64,000 nucleotides of DNA from Comamonas sp. SCN 67-35 (GCA_001725255.1 MEFV01000009.1:53549-117548); one strand, 5' to 3'; positions 13,954 through 23,416 are shown, numbered from the stretch's first letter. The notes: generated from the sequence alone by a model not told the origin. Translations and numbers: made by a program.

Positions 13954-15192
13954 CTACTTGCCCGGGCGCTTCATCTGGCAGCTCGTGGGGGTGCTGGCGA
14001 TGTAGGGCTCGAGGTATTTGACCGGCGCGAAGGTGTAGCCGGTGTTCTCCACGCTGTAGCTGTTCTTGGCATCGACCTTCTGCCACTTGGAGATCCACAT
14101 GCCCAATTGCAGCTGGTGGTCTGTGGCGCGCATCTGCGCCTCGCCGTTGAAGCCATCGAAGCGCAGGCCTTCGAGCGCCGCGGCCACCTTCACCGGATCG
14201 GTGGACTTGGTCTTGGCCATGGCGTCGGAGAGGGCCACCAGCGCGTTGTAGACCGAGAAAGTGTAGAAATCGTCGTTGTACTGCGCCTTGAACCCCTTCA
14301 TCAGCTCACCCATGCGGCCGGGGTAGTTGGAGTGGTTGTAGGCGATCTGGTAGACCTCGGCGATCTTGCCCTGCGCCAGCGCCGTGGGCGTGCCCGAGAC
14401 GCCCGCGTAGTAGGCGTAGATCGGGATGTTCAGGCCCGCGTCGTTCATGGCTTTGACCAGCAGGGTGAAGTCCTGCCCCCAGCTGCCCGTCACCAGCGTG
14501 TCGGCGCCCGCGGCCCTCATCTTGGCCACGTAGGGCGCGAAGTCCTTGACCTGGCCGAGCGCCACATAGTCCTCGCCGACGATCTTGACATCGGGACGGT
14601 TGCGCTCGATGCCTTCCTTGAAGTACTTGGCCACCTGGTGGCCGTGCGAGTAGTTCTGGTTGACCAGATACACGTTGTGGATCTCGCCCTGGCCCTTCAT
14701 GAAGTTGGTGAGCGCGGCCATCTTCATCGACGTATCGGCGTCGAAACGGAAGTGCCAGTAGTTGCACTTCTCGTTGGTCGATGCGGGATCGACCGCCGCA
14801 TAGTTCATGTAGATGACTTCCTTGCCGGGATTGCGCTCGTTGCTCTTGGCGACGGCGTCGGCCAGCGGCAGCGCGACGTTGGAGCCATTGCCCTGCGCGA
14901 CGTAGTGGATGCCCTGATCGACCGCGGCCTTGAGCAGGTTGATCGCCTCCTGCGGCGAGCTCTTGCTGTCCATGGGCACGATCTCGAACTTCACGCCCGC
15001 GGGATTTTCCCGGGCGTTCAGGTGCGCCGCCACGTACTGCCAGCTCTTGAACTGGTTGGTGCCGACATTGCCCATGGGCCCGGAAAGCCCCTCGATCATG
15101 GCGATCTTGACCGTCTGGCCACTTTGAGCAAAAACGCCTCCAGCGCACGCCAGTGCAGCGCAGGCAGCCATTGTTTTGATAGTGAAACGCAT
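13954..15192 (-). CDS. Periplasmic substrate-binding protein of the HAAT ABC transporter (LivK-like)
   Basis: A 412-residue periplasmic binding protein that captures the ligand for the LivHMGF channel. The ATG at 15192 is preceded by AAGGGG; an upstream in-frame start at 15216 is less likely. The signal peptide is MRFTIKTMAACAALACAGG followed by VFA|QS. The mature part begins VKIAMIEGLSGPMGNVG, the type I fold opening. Much of the signal-peptide DNA matches the dispersed repeat family (antisense copy at 15127-15182). An acyl-CoA ligase gene lies just upstream on the same strand, which suggests a carboxylic acid rather than an amino acid as ligand. Confidence 0.88.
   Translation of the reverse strand: MRFTIKTMAACAALACAGGVFAQSGQTVKIAMIEGLSGPMGNVGTNQFKSWQYVAAHLNARENPAGVKFEIVPMDSKSSPQEAINLLKAAVDQGIHYVAQGNGSNVALPLADAVAKSNERNPGKEVIYMNYAAVDPASTNEKCNYWHFRFDADTSMKMAALTNFMKGQGEIHNVYLVNQNYSHGHQVAKYFKEGIERNRPDVKIVGEDYVALGQVKDFAPYVAKMRAAGADTLVTGSWGQDFTLLVKAMNDAGLNIPIYAYYAGVSGTPTALAQGKIAEVYQIAYNHSNYPGRMGELMKGFKAQYNDDFYTFSVYNALVALSDAMAKTKSTDPVKVAAALEGLRFDGFNGEAQMRATDHQLQLGMWISKWQKVDAKNSYSVENTGYTFAPVKYLEPYIASTPTSCQMKRPGK
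15127..15182 (+). repeat. Dispersed repeat, copy inside the binding-protein signal sequence
   Basis: Reads AAAAACGCCTCCAGCGCACG, then CCAGTGCAGCGCAGGCAGCC and ATTGTTTTGATAGT on the plus strand. It fits the family pattern AAATACGCC...AGCG...CAGC.AT..AAA seen at 43629. It lies antisense within the first ~22 codons of the binding-protein gene. Confidence 0.55.
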
Positions 15193-15323
15193 CAAATCCC
15201 CTTGTGGTGTTGGCATCGCGCCATAGCCTACAAGAGACCTCGGAACAAGCGTTCAGGGTTTGCCCGGGTTCTGGCGCCGATCCAGTCACCTACATGACTA
15301 GATCGGCGCTCTTCATGCGCGAT

Positions 15324-16967
15324 TCAGAGCCCTGGCAGCTTGTAGCCCTTGAGCTGTTCGCGCAGCTTGCTCTTCTGCATCTTGCCGGTGGCACCCAGCG
15401 GGATGGCCTCGACGAAGACCACATCGTCCGGAATCTGCCACTTGGCGATCTTGCCTTCGTAGAACGCGAGCAGCCCGTCCCGCGTGAGCTCGGCGTCCGG
15501 TTTCCTGACCACGGCGATGACGGGGCGCTCGTCCCACTTGGGGTGCGGCATGCCCACGCACGCGGCCATGGCCACGGCCGGGTGCGCCATGGCGATGTTC
15601 TCGATGTCGATCGAACTGATCCACTCGCCGCCCGACTTGATCACGTCCTTGCTGCGGTCGGTGATCTGCATGAAGCCGTCGGCGTCTATCGTCGCCACGT
15701 CCCCGGTCGGAAACCAGCCCCGGCCCTGCGCGTCCTTGATGAGCGGGCTGCCTTCCACCTTGAAGTAGTGGTCCATGATCCACGGACCGCGCACCAGCAG
15801 GTCGCCGTAGGTGCTGCCGTCCCAGGGCTGGTCCTGGCCGTTGTCGCCGACGATCTTCATGTCCACGCCGAAGATGGCGCGCCCCTGCTTGGTACGGATC
15901 GCGAGCTGCTGCTCGGCCGGCAGGTGCAGCTGCTTGTTCTTGAGCGTGCACACAGTCCCCAGCGGGCTGGTCTCCGTCATGCCCCAGGCGTGCAGCACGT
16001 CCACGCCGTAGGTTTCGCGGAAGGTGTCGATCATCGCTGGCGGGCAGGCCGAACCGCCGATGACCGTGCGCTTGAGCGTCGAGAACTTCAGCCCGCCCGC
16101 CTGCAGGTGCCCGAGCAGCATCTGCCAGATCGTGGGCACGCCCGCGGCCATCGTGACCCGCTCGGCCTCCATCAGCTCGTAGATCGACTTGCCGTCCATC
16201 GCCGGGCCGGGGAACACCACCTTGCAGCCCGTGAGCGCGGCGCCATAGGGCAGGCCCCAGGCGTTGACGTGAAACATCGGCACCACCGGCATCATGGAGT
16301 CGCGCGCCGAGAGGTTGAGCGCGTCGGGCAGCGCGCCGCCGTAGGCATGCAGCACCGTGGAGCGATGGCTGTAGAGCGCACCCTTGGGGTCGCCCGTGGT
16401 GCCGCTGGTGTAGCACAGGCCGGCGGCGGTGTTTTCGTCGAACTGCGGCCAGGCGTATTCGTCGGAGGCGCCGGCGATCCAGGCCTCGTAGCTCGTCAGC
16501 CCCGGAATGCCGCTGTCCGCCGGCAGCTTGTCCGCGTCGCACAGCAGCACCCAGTTCTTGACCGTCGGGCACTTGGCGTGCACCGCCTGCACCAGCGGCA
16601 GGAAGGTGGCGTCAAAGCACACCACCTTGTCCTCGGCGTGGTTGACGATCCACACCAGCTGCGCCGGATGCAGGCGCGGGTTCAGCGTGTGCATCACGCG
16701 CCCGGAGCCGGCCACGCCAAAGTACAGCTCCATGTGGCGGTAGCCATTCCAGGCGATGGACGCGATGCGATCCCCCTGCTGCGTGCCGCTGGCCTGCAGC
16801 GCGTTGGCCAGCTTCTTGGAGCGCCGTGCCAGATCACGATAGGTGTAGCGATGGATGTCGCCCTCGACCCGGCGCGAGACGATCTCGCCGTCCCCATGGT
16901 GGCGCTCGGCAAAGTCGATCAACATCGAGATGAGCAAGGGTTGGTTCTGCATCTGTCCCAGCAGCAT
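15324..16967 (-). CDS. Medium/long-chain acyl-CoA ligase (AMP-forming)
   Basis: A 547-residue member of the ANL adenylating family, which activates a carboxylic acid to its CoA thioester using ATP. The AMP-binding P-loop [19 protein letters not shown] lies at ~182-200. The second block [11 protein letters not shown] and the C-terminal hinge [15 protein letters not shown], with the catalytic Lys block near the end ([13 protein letters not shown]), are intact. The ATG at 16967 follows AAGGAG. The overall pattern resembles AlkK-type fatty-acyl ligases, but the substrate cannot be read from sequence. It is the first gene of the block containing the ABC transporter; the binding-protein gene starts 131 bp downstream. 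Confidence 0.9.
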   Translation of the reverse strand: MLLGQMQNQPLLISMLIDFAERHHGDGEIVSRRVEGDIHRYTYRDLARRSKKLANALQASGTQQGDRIASIAWNGYRHMELYFGVAGSGRVMHTLNPRLHPAQLVWIVNHAEDKVVCFDATFLPLVQAVHAKCPTVKNWVLLCDADKLPADSGIPGLTSYEAWIAGASDEYAWPQFDENTAAGLCYTSGTTGDPKGALYSHRSTVLHAYGGALPDALNLSARDSMMPVVPMFHVNAWGLPYGAALTGCKVVFPGPAMDGKSIYELMEAERVTMAAGVPTIWQMLLGHLQAGGLKFSTLKRTVIGGSACPPAMIDTFRETYGVDVLHAWGMTETSPLGTVCTLKNKQLHLPAEQQLAIRTKQGRAIFGVDMKIVGDNGQDQPWDGSTYGDLLVRGPWIMDHYFKVEGSPLIKDAQGRGWFPTGDVATIDADGFMQITDRSKDVIKSGGEWISSIDIENIAMAHPAVAMAACVGMPHPKWDERPVIAVVRKPDAELTRDGLLAFYEGKIAKWQIPDDVVFVEAIPLGATGKMQKSKLREQLKGYKLPGL

Positions 16968-17128
16968 GGTGGCTCCTTTTTGATTGGTTGAAATGAACAT
17001 CCACGATGGTAGCGCCCGCCTTCGCCGACGTGCAGCGGGCAATTCCCGATGCGCGCGCCAGCTGTCCCTTACCGGACAATGCAACCCCTTGCTCCACCCA
17101 TGTACGGCCAGCGCGGGACAATGGCTCC

Positions 17129-18595
17129 ATGCCGGTCGCCACCTCACGTGCCCCCATCACCTGGCGCCAGGGCTTCACCTCCCTGGGTGCTGCATTCGGC
17201 AGCCCGCAACCGGCTGCTTCGCTGCCCGATCCCTGCTGGATCGCGCATGACCGTGACGTGGCGGCACTTCTGGGCCTGGACGAGCGCTGGATGAACAGCG
17301 ACCAGGCACTGCAGGCCCTGAGCGGCAACGCCCCGCTGCCTGAAAGCATCCCGTTTGCCAGCGTCTATGGCGGGCACCAGTTCGGCGTCTGGGCCGGGCG
17401 CCTGGGAGACGGCCGTGCCGTGCTGCTGGGTGAAACCACGCAGGGACAGGAGATCCAGCTCAAGGGCAGCGGGCGCACGCCCTATTCCCGCGGCGCCGAC
17501 GGGCGCGCCGTGCTGCGCTCGTCGATCCGCGAATTCCTGGCCTGCACCGCCATGCATGGCCTGGGCATCCCCACCACGCGGGCGCTGGCGCTCATCGGCT
17601 CGCCCCTGCCCGTTCAGCGCGAGGAACCGGAAACCGCCGCCGTCCTCACGCGCGTCGCGCCCAGCTTCATCCGCTTCGGCCACTTCGAATGGTTCGCGTC
17701 CCAGGGCCAGACGACAGAGCTGCGCCAGCTCGCCGACTACGTCATCGAGCGCTACTACCCCGAATGCCGCGAAGCAGACAGCGCAAACGACAATGCCTAC
17801 GCCGGCCTGCTGCGCGCGGTCAGCGAGCGCACCGCGCACCTGATCGCGCAGTGGCAGGCCGCGGGCTTCATGCACGGCGTGATGAACACCGACAACATGA
17901 GCATCCTCGGCCTCACGCTCGACTACGGACCGTTCCAGTTCATGGACGGCTACGACCCGCGCCACATCTGCAACCACAGCGATCCGCTGGGCCGCTACGC
18001 CTACGATGAGCAGCCCGCCGTGGCTCACTGGAACCTCGCCTGCCTGGCGCGCGCGCTGCTGCCGCTGATCGGCGAGACGGCGCAGGCACAGGCCGCCATC
18101 GCCGTTTACCCGCAGACTTTCAACCGTGCCTACCTCGAACAGATGCGGCGAAAACTCGGCCTGCAGGACGCCTGGGAGGGCGACGAAGCGAGCATCGCCG
18201 CGCTGTTGGCGCTGCTGGCCAGCGGCCACGTGGACTACCCGGTCTTCTGGCGGCGCCTGTCCCGAGCCATCGCCTCCGACCACATGGCACCCGTGCGCGA
18301 CCTGTTCGTGGACCGAAGCGCATTCGACGCCTGGTTGCTCTCATTACAAAAGCAGCTCGCGCAGTATGGTAAAGCACAAAACCCGGATTTGATGCTAAAA
18401 ACCAATCCCCGATTCGTGTTGCGCACGCACCTGGCCGAACACGCCATCCGGGATGCGAAACTTCAGAACTTCGAAACACTCCAAACGCTGCACGAGGTGC
18501 TCACGCATCCTTACGACGAACACCCGGGCCAGGACGCCTGGGCAGGTTTGCCTCCCGATTGGGCCGACACCCTCACCCTGAGCTGCTCATCATGA
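17129..18595 (+). CDS. selO: Protein adenylyltransferase SelO (YdiU)
   Basis: A 488-residue pseudokinase-fold enzyme that AMPylates proteins on Ser/Thr/Tyr, known for redox-linked targets in bacteria. Conserved blocks are [38 protein letters not shown] and [19 protein letters not shown] (the metal/nucleotide site). The start at 17129 (MPVATS) is chosen because the upstream reading frame looks non-coding. Codons around 405-423 ([19 protein letters not shown]) coincide with a copy of the dispersed repeat. Its stop overlaps the msrB start (ATGA), which supports a joint protein-oxidation or redox role. Confidence 0.94.
   Translation: MPVATSRAPITWRQGFTSLGAAFGSPQPAASLPDPCWIAHDRDVAALLGLDERWMNSDQALQALSGNAPLPESIPFASVYGGHQFGVWAGRLGDGRAVLLGETTQGQEIQLKGSGRTPYSRGADGRAVLRSSIREFLACTAMHGLGIPTTRALALIGSPLPVQREEPETAAVLTRVAPSFIRFGHFEWFASQGQTTELRQLADYVIERYYPECREADSANDNAYAGLLRAVSERTAHLIAQWQAAGFMHGVMNTDNMSILGLTLDYGPFQFMDGYDPRHICNHSDPLGRYAYDEQPAVAHWNLACLARALLPLIGETAQAQAAIAVYPQTFNRAYLEQMRRKLGLQDAWEGDEASIAALLALLASGHVDYPVFWRRLSRAIASDHMAPVRDLFVDRSAFDAWLLSLQKQLAQYGKAQNPDLMLKTNPRFVLRTHLAEHAIRDAKLQNFETLQTLHEVLTHPYDEHPGQDAWAGLPPDWADTLTLSCSS
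18340..18398 (-). repeat. Dispersed repeat, copy inside selO
   Basis: In reverse complement it runs ATCAAATCCGGGTTTTGTGC, then TTTACCATACTGCGCGAGCT and GCTTTTGTAATGAG. This matches the family layout CAAAT...AGCGCTT...GCGC.AGC.GCT, but less closely than the copies at 43629 and 49962. It is translated in frame as part of SelO. Confidence 0.5.
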
Positions 18596-19005
18596 TTTTC
18601 AACATCACCCGGACCGACGACGAATGGCGCGCCGCGCTCGCCGGCAAGCATGCCGAGCCCGGCGCCTTCGAAGTCACGCGCCACGCCGCCACCGAACGCC
18701 CTTTCACGGGCAAATATGAACGCCACTGGGAGGATGGCAGCTACCACTGCATCTGCTGCGGCGCCAGGCTGTTCGAATCGGGCGCCAAGTTCGACGCGGG
18801 CTGCGGCTGGCCCAGCTTTTCCGAAGCCCTTCCCGGCGCCATCCGCGAAATCGAGGACGGCAGCCTCGGCATGCGGCGCACCGAAACCGTGTGTGCGCAG
18901 TGCGGCGCGCACCTGGGCCACGTTTTCAACGATGGGCCGGCCCCCACCGGTCTGCGATACTGCATGAATTCCGCCTCGCTCGATTTCGAGCCTCCCTCGC
19001 GATGA
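18592..19005 (+). CDS. msrB: Peptide-methionine (R)-S-oxide reductase MsrB
   Basis: A 137-residue enzyme that reduces methionine-R-sulfoxide in proteins. The zinc-binding pairs are CxxC at 53/56 (in CICCGA) and at 101/104 (in [12 protein letters not shown]). The catalytic Cys is residue 124 in [13 protein letters not shown]. The short CDS starts at the ATG overlapping the selO stop and ends overlapping the yciB start, so all three are translationally coupled. Confidence 0.95.
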   Translation: MIFNITRTDDEWRAALAGKHAEPGAFEVTRHAATERPFTGKYERHWEDGSYHCICCGARLFESGAKFDAGCGWPSFSEALPGAIREIEDGSLGMRRTETVCAQCGAHLGHVFNDGPAPTGLRYCMNSASLDFEPPSR

Positions 19006-19562
19006 AGCTGCTGATCGATTTTTTCCCCATCATCCTGTTCTTTGCAGCATTCAAGTTCTGGGGCATCTACACCGCCACCGCCGTGGCCATCGCCGCCACC
19101 GTGGTGCAGATCGGCTACATGCGCATGCGCCATGGCAAGGTCGATGCCATGCAGTGGCTGAGCCTGGGCGTGATCGTGGTGTTCGGCGGCGCGACGCTGC
19201 TGGCCCACAGCGAGACCTTCATCAAGTGGAAGCCCACGGTGCTCTACTGGCTCATGGGCGGGGCGCTGCTCGTGGGGCAGTTGATTCTGAAGAAGAACTT
19301 CATCAAGACCCTCATGGGCGCGCAGATTACGCTGCCAGACACCATCTGGGCGCGCCTGAACTGGGGCTGGACCGGATTCTTCACGACCATGGGCGCCATC
19401 AACCTCTGGGTGGCCTACACCTTCGACACCGACACCTGGGTCAATTTCAAACTCTTCGGCAGCCTCGGCCTGATGGTCGTCTTCATCATCGCGCAGGCCC
19501 TGTATCTCTCGCGCTATGTCGAGGAAGACGCCAGCGCGCCGCGCCAGGACGTACAACCATGA
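19002..19562 (+). CDS. yciB: Septation protein A / inner membrane protein YciB
   Basis: A 186-residue polytopic inner-membrane protein of the YciB/IspZ family, linked to cell-envelope and division functions. It begins [27 protein letters not shown], as is typical, with about five or six hydrophobic segments. [22 protein letters not shown] is the family's conserved central block. It overlaps msrB upstream and bolA downstream by ATGA junctions. Older symbols are ispZ and ispA. Confidence 0.93.
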   Translation: MKLLIDFFPIILFFAAFKFWGIYTATAVAIAATVVQIGYMRMRHGKVDAMQWLSLGVIVVFGGATLLAHSETFIKWKPTVLYWLMGGALLVGQLILKKNFIKTLMGAQITLPDTIWARLNWGWTGFFTTMGAINLWVAYTFDTDTWVNFKLFGSLGLMVVFIIAQALYLSRYVEEDASAPRQDVQP

Positions 19563-19852
19563 GCACCACCATCACTCCGCCGGGCACAGGCAACGCCGTC
19601 ACCGCCGAAGCCATCGACAGCCATCTGCGCACGGTCTTCGAGCCCACGCAGCTCGAAGTGCTGGACGAGAGCTGGCTGCACGAAGGCCACACCGGCGCCA
19701 ACGGCACGGGTTACGGCACCCACTTTCGCGTGCGCATCGCCGCAGCCGCCCTGCACGGCAAGCGCCGCGTGGAGCAACACCGCCTTGTGTATGATGCGCT
19801 TCGCGATGACATCGCGGCAGGCGCGCATGCCGTCGCCATTGAAATCCTCTGA
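19559..19852 (+). CDS. BolA family protein
   Basis: A 97-residue protein with the BolA fold. Family features are the N-terminal helix [23 protein letters not shown], a GTHFRVRI strand and [16 protein letters not shown], where the conserved His is a candidate [2Fe-2S]/glutaredoxin-partner ligand. BolA proteins act with monothiol glutaredoxins in iron-sulfur handling and stress response. It overlaps the yciB stop. The N-terminus ([12 protein letters not shown]) is slightly longer than usual. Confidence 0.9.
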   Translation: MSTTITPPGTGNAVTAEAIDSHLRTVFEPTQLEVLDESWLHEGHTGANGTGYGTHFRVRIAAAALHGKRRVEQHRLVYDALRDDIAAGAHAVAIEIL

Positions 19853-19914
19853 CTCAGCCTTATGTCGCCCTGCGGGCACGCTGCCCGTTCTCTTTCCTTC
19901 CTCGCATCATCTCC

Positions 19915-20700
19915 ATGCAAAACAAGCTCTTGTCCGGCCTGATGGCCGTTGCCGTCGCGGGCGCATTCGCCCTGCCGGTTGCTGCTCAAAACATCGCCGT
20001 CGTCAACGGCAAGCCCGTGCCGACGTCACGCGCCGACCTGTTCCAACACCAGCTGGAGCAGTCGGGCCGCGAAGTCACGCCTGAGCTCAAGAAACAGATC
20101 CGGGAAGAAGTCATCGCGCGCGAGGTCTTCATGCAGGAAGCGCAGAAGCGCGGTCTGCAAAACGGCCAGGATTTCAAGGACCAGATGGAATTGGCCCGCC
20201 AGGCCCTGCTGATCCGCGAGCTGTTCACCGATTACCAGAAGAAGAACCCGGTCACCGACGCTGAAATCAAGGCCGAGTACGACAAGTTCGTTGCCGCCAA
20301 CACCGGCAAGGAATACAAGGCCAGCCACATCCTGGTCGACAGCGAAGACAAGGCCAAGGCCATCGTCGCGCAGCTGGACAAGGGCGGCAATTTCGAGGAA
20401 ATCGCCAAGAAGGAATCCAAGGATCCGGGCTCCGGCGCCAAGGGCGGCGACCTGGGCTGGGCCAATCCGAGCAGCTACGTCCCCGAATTCACCGAGGCCA
20501 TGATCAAGCTGGAAAAAGGCAAGATCACGCAAACGCCGGTCAAGAGCCAGTTCGGCTGGCACGTCATCCGCCTGGACGACGTGCGTGATGCCCAGCTGCC
20601 CAAGCTCGACGACGTGAAAACCCAGATCCGCCAGCAACTGGAACAGCAAAAGCTCGTGCAATTCCAGAAGGATCTGCGCGAGAAGGCCAAGGTGGAATAA
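19915..20700 (+). CDS. Peptidyl-prolyl cis-trans isomerase, parvulin (PpiC) type, exported
   Basis: A 261-residue periplasmic foldase. The signal peptide is MQNKLLSGLMAVAVAGAF followed by ALPVAA|QN. The middle is a SurA-like helical region. The parvulin domain runs from YKASHILVDSEDKAKAI to GWHVIRLDDVR (~135-235), with the GGDLGWANPSSYVPEF block. It starts 62 bp after bolA and ends just before a strong hairpin terminator. Its length and layout fit the PrsA/Cbf2-like peptidylprolyl isomerases common in beta-proteobacteria. Confidence 0.93.
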   Translation: MQNKLLSGLMAVAVAGAFALPVAAQNIAVVNGKPVPTSRADLFQHQLEQSGREVTPELKKQIREEVIAREVFMQEAQKRGLQNGQDFKDQMELARQALLIRELFTDYQKKNPVTDAEIKAEYDKFVAANTGKEYKASHILVDSEDKAKAIVAQLDKGGNFEEIAKKESKDPGSGAKGGDLGWANPSSYVPEFTEAMIKLEKGKITQTPVKSQFGWHVIRLDDVRDAQLPKLDDVKTQIRQQLEQQKLVQFQKDLREKAKVE

Positions 20701-20720
20701 GCACACCCGAGCCCTTCGAG

Positions 20721-20747
20721 AAAAACGCGGCCGATGGCCGCGTTTTT
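20721..20747. terminator. Bidirectional intrinsic terminator
   Basis: A perfect 12-bp stem with a 3-base loop: AAAAACGCGGCC, GAT, GGCCGCGTTTTT. It has A-run and T-run flanks in both directions. It sits between the convergent PPIase and DUF1624 genes and serves both. Confidence 0.92.
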
Positions 20748-21514
20748 CATGCCCTGGCGGCCCAGCCCGCCAGCATCAGCGCGGCAATCATGACCGGTTG
20801 ATGCAGCATGTAGTACAGCAGGCTGTGGCGTCCGAGCGACGCGAGCGCCCTCCCCCCACGGCTCACAAGCGGCCTGGCAAGCCACGCCGGGCGATGCCGC
20901 AACAGCCACTGCCCGCTGGCCACGCCCCACCAGAAGACCCCCATCCACGGGAAGAGCGGCACGTAGTCTTCCGTGACGGGCTTGCGCGTGATCAGGCCCA
21001 GCCAGTTCAGCCAGCGGCTGTCGAACGCATCGGCTGCAAACGCCAGGGGCCCGCCCAGCAGCCACGAGGCCGCCGGCGGCAACAGCAAGGCCAAGCCGCC
21101 GGCAAGCCAGAGCCAGTTTCCCAGGCCCCGCGTGACGCGCGCGAGCAGCCACATCAACGCCATGCCATGCAGCACCCCGAAGTAGATGAAGCTACGCGGA
21201 AACATCACCAGCGAGCCCGCCGTCACCAAAAGCGCGCACGCGGCAATCTGTCCCCAGCGCCTGCCCAGGCGCCGCCACGGGACATCGCGCGCCTCGGCGA
21301 TGGCCTGCCCCATGCCTGCGCACAGCAGGAACAGGCTCAGGATCAGCGTGCGCTGCACCGTCCAGAGCGGGTCACGGTAAAAATCCTGGTGCCAGTAACC
21401 AAAGTGGTTCAGGTCAAAACCGAAGTGGTAGAGCGTCATCCACACCAGCGCGAGGGCGCGCAGGGCATCCAGCGCGGCATAGCGGCTTGAAGGGCTCGAT
21501 TCATCCGACAGCAT
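20747..21514 (-). CDS. DUF1624 / acyltransferase-like integral membrane protein
   Basis: A 255-residue polytopic membrane protein of the DUF1624 (heparan-alpha-glucosaminide N-acetyltransferase-like) family. It begins ...RYAALDALRALALVWMTLYHF, the R-x-x-x-D-x-x-R acyltransferase-fold opening, and continues with about seven to eight hydrophobic helices (FIYFGVLHGMALMWLL; PLFPWMGVFWWGVASG; LYYMLHQPVMIAALML). The substrate is unknown. The ATG at 21514 (MLSDES) is preferred over upstream non-ATG starts. Its stop lies in the T-run of the shared terminator. Confidence 0.85.
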   Translation of the reverse strand: MLSDESSPSSRYAALDALRALALVWMTLYHFGFDLNHFGYWHQDFYRDPLWTVQRTLILSLFLLCAGMGQAIAEARDVPWRRLGRRWGQIAACALLVTAGSLVMFPRSFIYFGVLHGMALMWLLARVTRGLGNWLWLAGGLALLLPPAASWLLGGPLAFAADAFDSRWLNWLGLITRKPVTEDYVPLFPWMGVFWWGVASGQWLLRHRPAWLARPLVSRGGRALASLGRHSLLYYMLHQPVMIAALMLAGWAARA

Positions 21515-21545
21515 GTTCACCTCTTGGGTCCGCCTGCGCGGCAGA

Positions 21546-21580
21546 AACAAAAATGGGGTTGACCTCGAAGTCAACCCCAT
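21546..21580 (-). terminator. Intrinsic terminator downstream of tRNA-Pro
   Basis: Read on the minus strand: ATGGGGTTGAC, a six-base loop TTCGAG, then GTCAACCCCAT followed by TTTTGTTT. The perfect 11-bp stem lies at 21553-21580 and the U-tract at 21546-21552, immediately after the tRNA 3' end. Confidence 0.93.
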
Positions 21581-21586
21581 GCATTT

Positions 21587-21663
<77 letters not shown>

Positions 21664-21699
21664 AAGAGTAAACCCACGCGCCTTCGCGCGGCAACCGGA

Positions 21700-21942
21700 T
21701 CAGGTTGGAGCCGGTCCGCGCCCCGCCAGGTGGCGGAAGGTGATGCGCCCCTTGGTCAGATCGTAGGGCGACATCTCCAGCGAAACCTTGTCACCCGCCA
21801 GGATGCGGATGTGGTGCTTGCGCATCTTGCCGCCCGTATAGGCGATAAGCTGGTGGCCATTGTCCAGCGTGACGCGAAAGCGCGAATCAGGCAGCACTTC
21901 AGTCACGCTGCCCTGCATTTCAATGAGTTCTTCCTTTGCCAT
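21700..21942 (-). CDS. infA: Translation initiation factor IF-1-like protein (beta-proteobacterial second copy)
   Basis: An 80-residue S1/OB-fold protein starting [26 protein letters not shown], with [22 protein letters not shown] and ending [11 protein letters not shown]. It is longer than the 72-residue ribosomal-operon IF-1, and its [11 protein letters not shown] block fits the second, stand-alone IF-1 paralogue of beta-proteobacteria. IF-1 binds the 30S A site. It lies alone between tRNA-Pro and the divergent psd. The ATG at 21942 is chosen by homology; no strong Shine-Dalgarno is seen. Confidence 0.9.
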   Translation of the reverse strand: MAKEELIEMQGSVTEVLPDSRFRVTLDNGHQLIAYTGGKMRKHHIRILAGDKVSLEMSPYDLTKGRITFRHLAGRGPAPT

Positions 21943-22093
21943 AAAGGTCTGTGCTTTTCTCCGGAGGGGTCGCCATCGCGCTCGAGCCAACCCAGCCGCG
22001 CAAGCGAAAATCAATCGCGTATTGTACTGTGAGTCGTAACTTTGAGGTACGCTTTCGGGGCATGCCGTTACACTGCGCGCTTTTGCACCCGCC

Positions 22094-22960
22094 GTGTCTG
22101 ACCGCTTCGCCACCGCCCTTCAATACCTGGCCCCCAAGCAGGCCCTGACGCAACTGGCCGGTCGTTGGGCGAACGCACAAGCAGGCCGCTTCACCACGGC
22201 CACGATACGCTGGTTCGTCAAGCGCTATCAGGTGGACATGACCGAAGCCCTTGAGCCCGACATCACGGCCTACGCGAGCTTCAACGATTTTTTCACCCGT
22301 GCGCTCAGGCCCGAGGCCCGGCCCATCGCACCCGCGCGCCTGAGCTGCCCGGTGGACGGGGCGGTCAGCCAGCTGGGCCGCATCACGCAGGGCTGCATCG
22401 TCCAGGCCAAGGGCCACACCTACACCGCCAGTGCCCTGCTTGGGGGCGACAGTGCCCTGGCGGCGCAGTTCGAGGGGGGGCGGTTCGTCACGCTCTACCT
22501 GAGCCCACGCGACTACCACCGCATCCACATGCCCTGCCGCGGACGGCTCATGCACATGACGCACATTCCGGGCAGCCTCTTTTCGGTCAACCCGGTGACG
22601 GCACGCAACGTCCCGGGACTGTTCGCCCGCAATGAACGCGTCGTCTGCCTGTTCGAAACCGAACTCGGCACCATGGCGCTCGTGCTGGTGGGCGCCACCA
22701 TCGTCGGCAGCATGTGCACGGTCTGGCACGGCCAGGTCAACCCGCCGCGATCCGGCCACATCCGCCACTGGGACTATGCGCAACAGGACATCACCCTGGA
22801 CCAGGGCGAGGAAATGGGGCGATTCCAGCTCGGCTCCACCGTGATCGTGCTGCTGCCCGAAGGGCCCACGCAGTGGCAGGCCGACTGGGCACCCGGACGC
22901 GCCGTGCGCCTGGGAGAAGCCATGACACAGGAAGACATCGAACCCGAAAACAGCCGTTGA
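22094..22960 (+). CDS. psd: Phosphatidylserine decarboxylase
   Basis: A 288-residue membrane-associated enzyme that makes phosphatidylethanolamine. It is a self-cleaving proenzyme: the pyruvoyl site is the Gly-Ser of the LGST motif in [12 protein letters not shown] (~251). Other family blocks are [26 protein letters not shown] and [14 protein letters not shown]. Translation starts at GTG 22094 (GTGTCTGACCGC). It is divergent from infA across about 150 bp. Confidence 0.95.
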   Translation: MSDRFATALQYLAPKQALTQLAGRWANAQAGRFTTATIRWFVKRYQVDMTEALEPDITAYASFNDFFTRALRPEARPIAPARLSCPVDGAVSQLGRITQGCIVQAKGHTYTASALLGGDSALAAQFEGGRFVTLYLSPRDYHRIHMPCRGRLMHMTHIPGSLFSVNPVTARNVPGLFARNERVVCLFETELGTMALVLVGATIVGSMCTVWHGQVNPPRSGHIRHWDYAQQDITLDQGEEMGRFQLGSTVIVLLPEGPTQWQADWAPGRAVRLGEAMTQEDIEPENSR

Positions 22961-22977
22961 CCGCTCGCGCCTCACGG

Positions 22978-22998
22978 CCAGCCATCACCGATGGCTGG
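22978..22998 (+). terminator. Hairpin after psd
   Basis: A perfect 9-bp stem with a 3-base loop: CCAGCCATC, ACC, GATGGCTGG. There is only a weak T content after it (CTCTTC), so it is a possible but not strong terminator between the convergent psd and the small gene at 23025. Confidence 0.5.
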
Positions 22999-23024
22999 CT
23001 CTTCGGACACGGCCGCCTTCAGGC

Positions 23025-23306
23025 TCAGAGGCCGTGGGTATAGCCCAGGTTCTGCAGCGCCGGCATGCGCTCTGTCGTGAACAAGGTGGGGGGCAGTTCC
23101 AGCTCGCGCGTCGCCACCGGCTCCGCATGGTCCAGCAGATACACCACCAGCTCAAGCCGGCGCAGTTTCACATAGTCCACGGTTTCCCAGCGACCTGCGT
23201 ACTTGACCCGAACGCCATGGCGGAACACCGGCATGATGAAGTGTTTGCTCCATCCCTGCGGGACGGCTTCGGACGAGTGCTCGCGGGTCGTTGCCTGGAC
23301 TTGCAT
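23025..23306 (-). CDS. Small hypothetical protein (93 aa)
   Basis: Starts MQVQATTREHSSEAVPQGWS and continues KHFIMPVFRHGVRVKYAGRW, ETVDYVKLRRLELVVYLLDH, AEPVATRELELPPTLFTTER and MPALQNLGYTHGL. It has no signal peptide, membrane segment or motif that I can name. The amino-acid composition is balanced and the opposite strand holds no better gene, so it looks real. The aligned alternation of hydrophobic and charged residues suggests a compact beta-rich fold. It is convergent with psd and on the same strand as, and downstream of, aceA, beyond the 28-bp palindrome. I do not know its function. Confidence 0.6.
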   Translation of the reverse strand: MQVQATTREHSSEAVPQGWSKHFIMPVFRHGVRVKYAGRWETVDYVKLRRLELVVYLLDHAEPVATRELELPPTLFTTERMPALQNLGYTHGL

Positions 23307-23350
23307 GCCATCTGTATCGGCAATTGCCGACCATACCTGAGCCCGAAAAC

Positions 23351-23378
23351 GCAGAACCACCCCATGGGGTGGTTCTGC
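23351..23378 (-). terminator. 28-bp perfect palindrome after aceA
   Basis: Half-sites GCAGAACCACCCCA and TGGGGTGGTTCTGC are exact inverse complements with no spacer. On the minus strand the hairpin is followed by GTTTTCGGGC, a short T-run. It lies 38 bases past the aceA stop and is the likely aceA terminator. Confidence 0.75.
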
Positions 23379-23416
23379 CGTCTGTCCATCGAGGGGCAGC
23401 AGAGCTGCCCGAGGCT

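Noticed and set aside
21942..22094. A firm promoter for infA on the minus strand (TACAAT near 22020)
   Set aside because: TACAAT resembles a -10 element but no good -35 element lies at the right distance.
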